Assembly (NCBI GenBank): GCA_038380795.1 | Contig: CM076263.1 | Coordinates: 13,692,709 to 13,756,708, forward strand | DNA: 64,000 nucleotides | Reading direction: 5' to 3' | DNA from: Pyrocephalus nanus | Taxonomy: Eukaryota; Chordata; Aves; Passeriformes; Tyrannidae | Shown: positions 61,701 to 64,000 of the stretch, piece by piece | Numbering within the stretch: the stretch's first letter is position 1 | How the letters are laid out: every line of letters begins with the position of its first letter | Notes under the pieces: model-generated | What the model was told of the DNA's origin: nothing | Database searches by the model: none | The model's input: only the letters and a program-made list of their open reading frames with translations | Program-made: the position numbers and the translations under genes

Positions 61701-63093
61701 ATACCTTTATCTTCTTGAACATTTAATTAGAGCTCAAATATGGTCAGATTTCAGATCCTTTACTGCTAGCTATGTAAGTCAAGGGCAATTATTTTGTTTG
61801 GTGTTAGTGTATTAGCTGCATATGGCTTTCGTCCTTGGGAATCACAGGCAGAACCACATCTAACATAATAGGTTAGATCCTTCTGGATGGCTCAGTGTTG
61901 CCTAGTGCAGGACAGAGCCTGCTTCCCTTCTCTCCTAAAACTGTGCTGGTTCTGTAGGTGACAGGTTTAACTTACAGTTTTGAGTGACTCCAGCATGGGA
62001 ATTCAGGTACCTGGAGTCTGTTGTATCTTGTCTGACTTTCAACTGCCACTCTGGAAGTGCAGGGCTCCTGCAAGCTCTGCATTGTGTCTGCCACTCTCAT
62101 CTGAATGTTCTGAATACTACAAGGTCTTGTAAGACACACTAGACACCTATTTCAAGGCATCAGGATAGGTGACCAGCCTCTCAGTCACCTCCCACCCCCT
62201 TCAACATCAGAGTAGGACATGGATTTACTACAACAGTTAAAATTAAATATTCTGTTATCCTGTGGAGACCTTCATACTTAGTCAAATGTGCTTCTTCTGA
62301 GGTTAAATTTATTAAAATAGTACAAGATTCTTAAAAACATGTTTGATAATTTAATATAAAATCAGTAAAGTCTTTGTAATAAGTGTTTTTCATTTCTGCT
62401 TCAAGGTCAATAGCTACCCAAACTATTTCCTTAATTTGGGCAACTACTCCAAGATAAAGGATACTCTTGATTTGATGGCAAAAATTTTAAAGCACATGAG
62501 AACAATTTCAAATGGACTTTTCAGCACAGAAATAAAGCATGACTCCTTATCTTGAGTAATTTACATTAGGAAGTGTTAGATTTACACAACTCCATAAATG
62601 TTATCTTGTCATTTCCGTGTCTGACGCTCTGCCTAGAGGTTCAGTAATTAATATTATCAGAAGTGGTATGTTCCTTCAGGACTGATCTCATCTCCCTGCA
62701 ATACATATAAATCCCCTAAGTAGGTGTAACAATTAAGAACGGTTGTTGTGTCTTCAATAATGTGTGTTTCTCAGGCTGTATTTAGAAAGCACTCCTATAG
62801 AGAAAAGATTAGATAACATTACAATTATTGCAGTGCTTTCCTTTCACAGTGCTGAAATCTCTCCCTGGTATGTAGATTGAAGTAAAAGTCTGAAACTTAT
62901 TTCTCAGACCACCCCTGTATGTCTTAAATCATAGAGCAGTTCCTGACATAGAATGGTACTTTTTGTTTCCACATTTTCTAAGACAATCGAAACAAAAGGA
63001 GTAAGTATGCTTACCTGAAGTAACTGAGTTCCTGGGTTTTGAGTGTCCTTAAACAGAAACCAGATAAAATGTTTTATTTTTATTTGTGCTCAG
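58796..63093 (+). other. FREM1: FREM1 intron after exon 34 (incomplete)
   Basis: No exon continuing the lectin domain in the required phase was found. The segment is AT-rich and contains a sense CR1 at about 60782-61213; the rest shows no recognisable gene, RNA or element. Confidence 0.65.
60782..61213 (+). mobile_element. CR1 LINE 3' end
   Basis: GCTGGAGAGAGTCCAGAGGA, AGGGCCACAAAGATGACC, GTCTCCCCAGGGAAGTGGTG and the end CAACCTGATATTCTGTGATT follow the CR1 ORF2 C-terminus and 3' UTR in order. It is 5'-truncated with internal decay. Confidence 0.94.
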
Positions 63094-63292
63094 CTAGTAG
63101 TGATACCACAGAAGTTGCTGCCCAAACCTCTCCTTAGCCCCAGATTTGGTCAGTGCAACCATAGTCACTGTGAGGGGGAATGGTATCCTCCTGCTGAAGC
63201 AGTTAGCCCGGGAGGATGCCCTGAATTAACTGAGCCTGCTCTTCTGGACTTTTTGTCTGCAGAAGAAGATGGAGTACAAAACTTAACAAGAG
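63094..63292 (+). other. Unidentified exon-like open frame
   Basis: A 199-base open segment sits between a good acceptor (T-rich tract then GTGCTCAG) and a possible donor (AGAG/GTACTG). It encodes LVVIPQKLLPKPLLSPRFGQ, CNHSHCEGEWYPPAEAV and LLDFLSAEEDGVQNLTRG, with three cysteines and an NLT sequon. Its phase (0) does not fit exon 34 (phase 2), and I do not recognise the sequence. It may be a chance frame, a decayed repeat, or an exon of another gene. Confidence 0.25.
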
Positions 63293-63597
63293 GTACTGTC
63301 AGTGTAACATGTTTGTTCCTGGCTCACTGGAGATTCAGTGCCTGGTAGATGGGCCCAGAAGGGTGGAAGCATGTCACCCTTGGGACATAAAGGCACAAAC
63401 ACCATGCACAAAATTTCACTGTGATGAGAGACACAGTTGAAGTCCTGCTGAGAGCTTCACTGGGTGCAGTTTTTGGAACCTGTACAATAAGCAGGTGCAC
63501 AATCTCGAACCCTACCAGGTAGTTACTAACCCATTTGGAAAGACATGAGCAATGTTTCTGAGCCATCCTGCCACACCTCTACATGAGGAAAATGTAC
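63293..63597. other. Short segment between exon-like frame and terminal CR1
   Basis: About 300 bases of mixed composition with no recognised feature. Confidence 0.6.
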
Positions 63598-64000
63598 ACA
63601 GAATCACAGTTGGAAGGGACCCAACAGAGTTGCTTAGTTGGAAGGGACCCACAAGCATCATCTAATCTAATCCTTAGCCCTGCACAAGACCACCCCCAAG
63701 AGTCACACCATGTGCCTCAGAGTGTTGTCCAAATGCTTCTTGAACTCTGTCAGGCTTGGTGCTGTGGCCACTTCCCTGGGGAGCCTGTTCCAGAGCCCAG
63801 TGACCCTCTGGGGGAAGAACCTTTTCCTAATACCCAAACTAAACCTCCCCTGACAGAACTTCAGGCCATTCCCTTGGGTTCTGTCACTTGTCACCACAGA
63901 GAAGAGATCAGTGCCTGCCCCTCCTCTTCTCCTCACAAAGAAGTTGTAACTGCATTGAGGTGTCCCCTCAGTCTCCTCTTCTCTGGACTGAACAGACCAA
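63598..64000 (-). mobile_element. CR1 LINE 3' fragment, runs off the window
   Basis: Read on the minus strand, the ORF2 C-terminus is intact in places (GNGLKFCQGRFSLGIRKRFF, GLWNRLPREVATAPSLTEFK). The plus-strand start CACAGAATCACAGTTGGAAG is the complement of the CR1 3' end. An internal GTTGGAAGGGACCCA duplication occurs within the first 60 bases. Confidence 0.95.

Noticed and set aside
62406..62460. Possible next lectin exon after TGCTTCAAG
   Set aside because: The required phase gives a short frame that ends in a stop and lacks lectin motifs.

Overview
The window is vertebrate nuclear DNA, almost certainly from a bird and probably a songbird. It has large introns with GT-AG splice sites, many degraded CR1 LINE fragments in both orientations, and two retroviral LTR copies of a type I associate with passerine genomes. 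Genes are AT-rich, spliced and sparse. There are no bacterial features, operons, rRNA or recognisable tRNA genes.

One gene fills the window: FREM1 (FRAS1-related extracellular matrix protein 1, also called QBRICK), on the + strand. I could place 34 coding exons between 10431 and 58795. Every junction keeps phase, and together they give 6251 coding nucleotides (2083 codons plus 2 nt) with no stop or frameshift. In order the protein has a signal peptide, an N-terminal region of about 270 residues, 12 CSPG repeats (about residues 280-1736), one Calx-beta domain (about 1737-1855), a low-complexity linker, and the first part of a C-type lectin domain. The last ~95 codons of the lectin domain were not found and probably lie beyond position 64000.

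Layout: 1-10159 is upstream or 5'-intron sequence with no recognisable coding exon; an LTR lies at 9468-10014. The exon with the start codon appears to run from 10160 to 10661. Exons 2-23 (15570-42612) are fairly dense. Intron 23 (42613-47725) is the longest internal intron and holds a solo LTR with an exact 5-bp target duplication. Exons 24-34 span 47726-58795, and intron 24 uses a GC donor. From 58796 to the end I see the unfinished last intron(s), two CR1 copies and one unexplained exon-like ORF at 63094-63292.

In known biology FREM1 is secreted, assembles with FRAS1 and FREM2 in the basement membrane, and supports epidermal-dermal adhesion. The points most worth a second look are: the apparent absence of the integrin-binding RGD tripeptide in the linker, the GC-AG intron, the LTR just upstream of the start-codon exon, two upstream ORFs of which one stops one base before the start codon, and the unexplained exon-like ORF near the right end.
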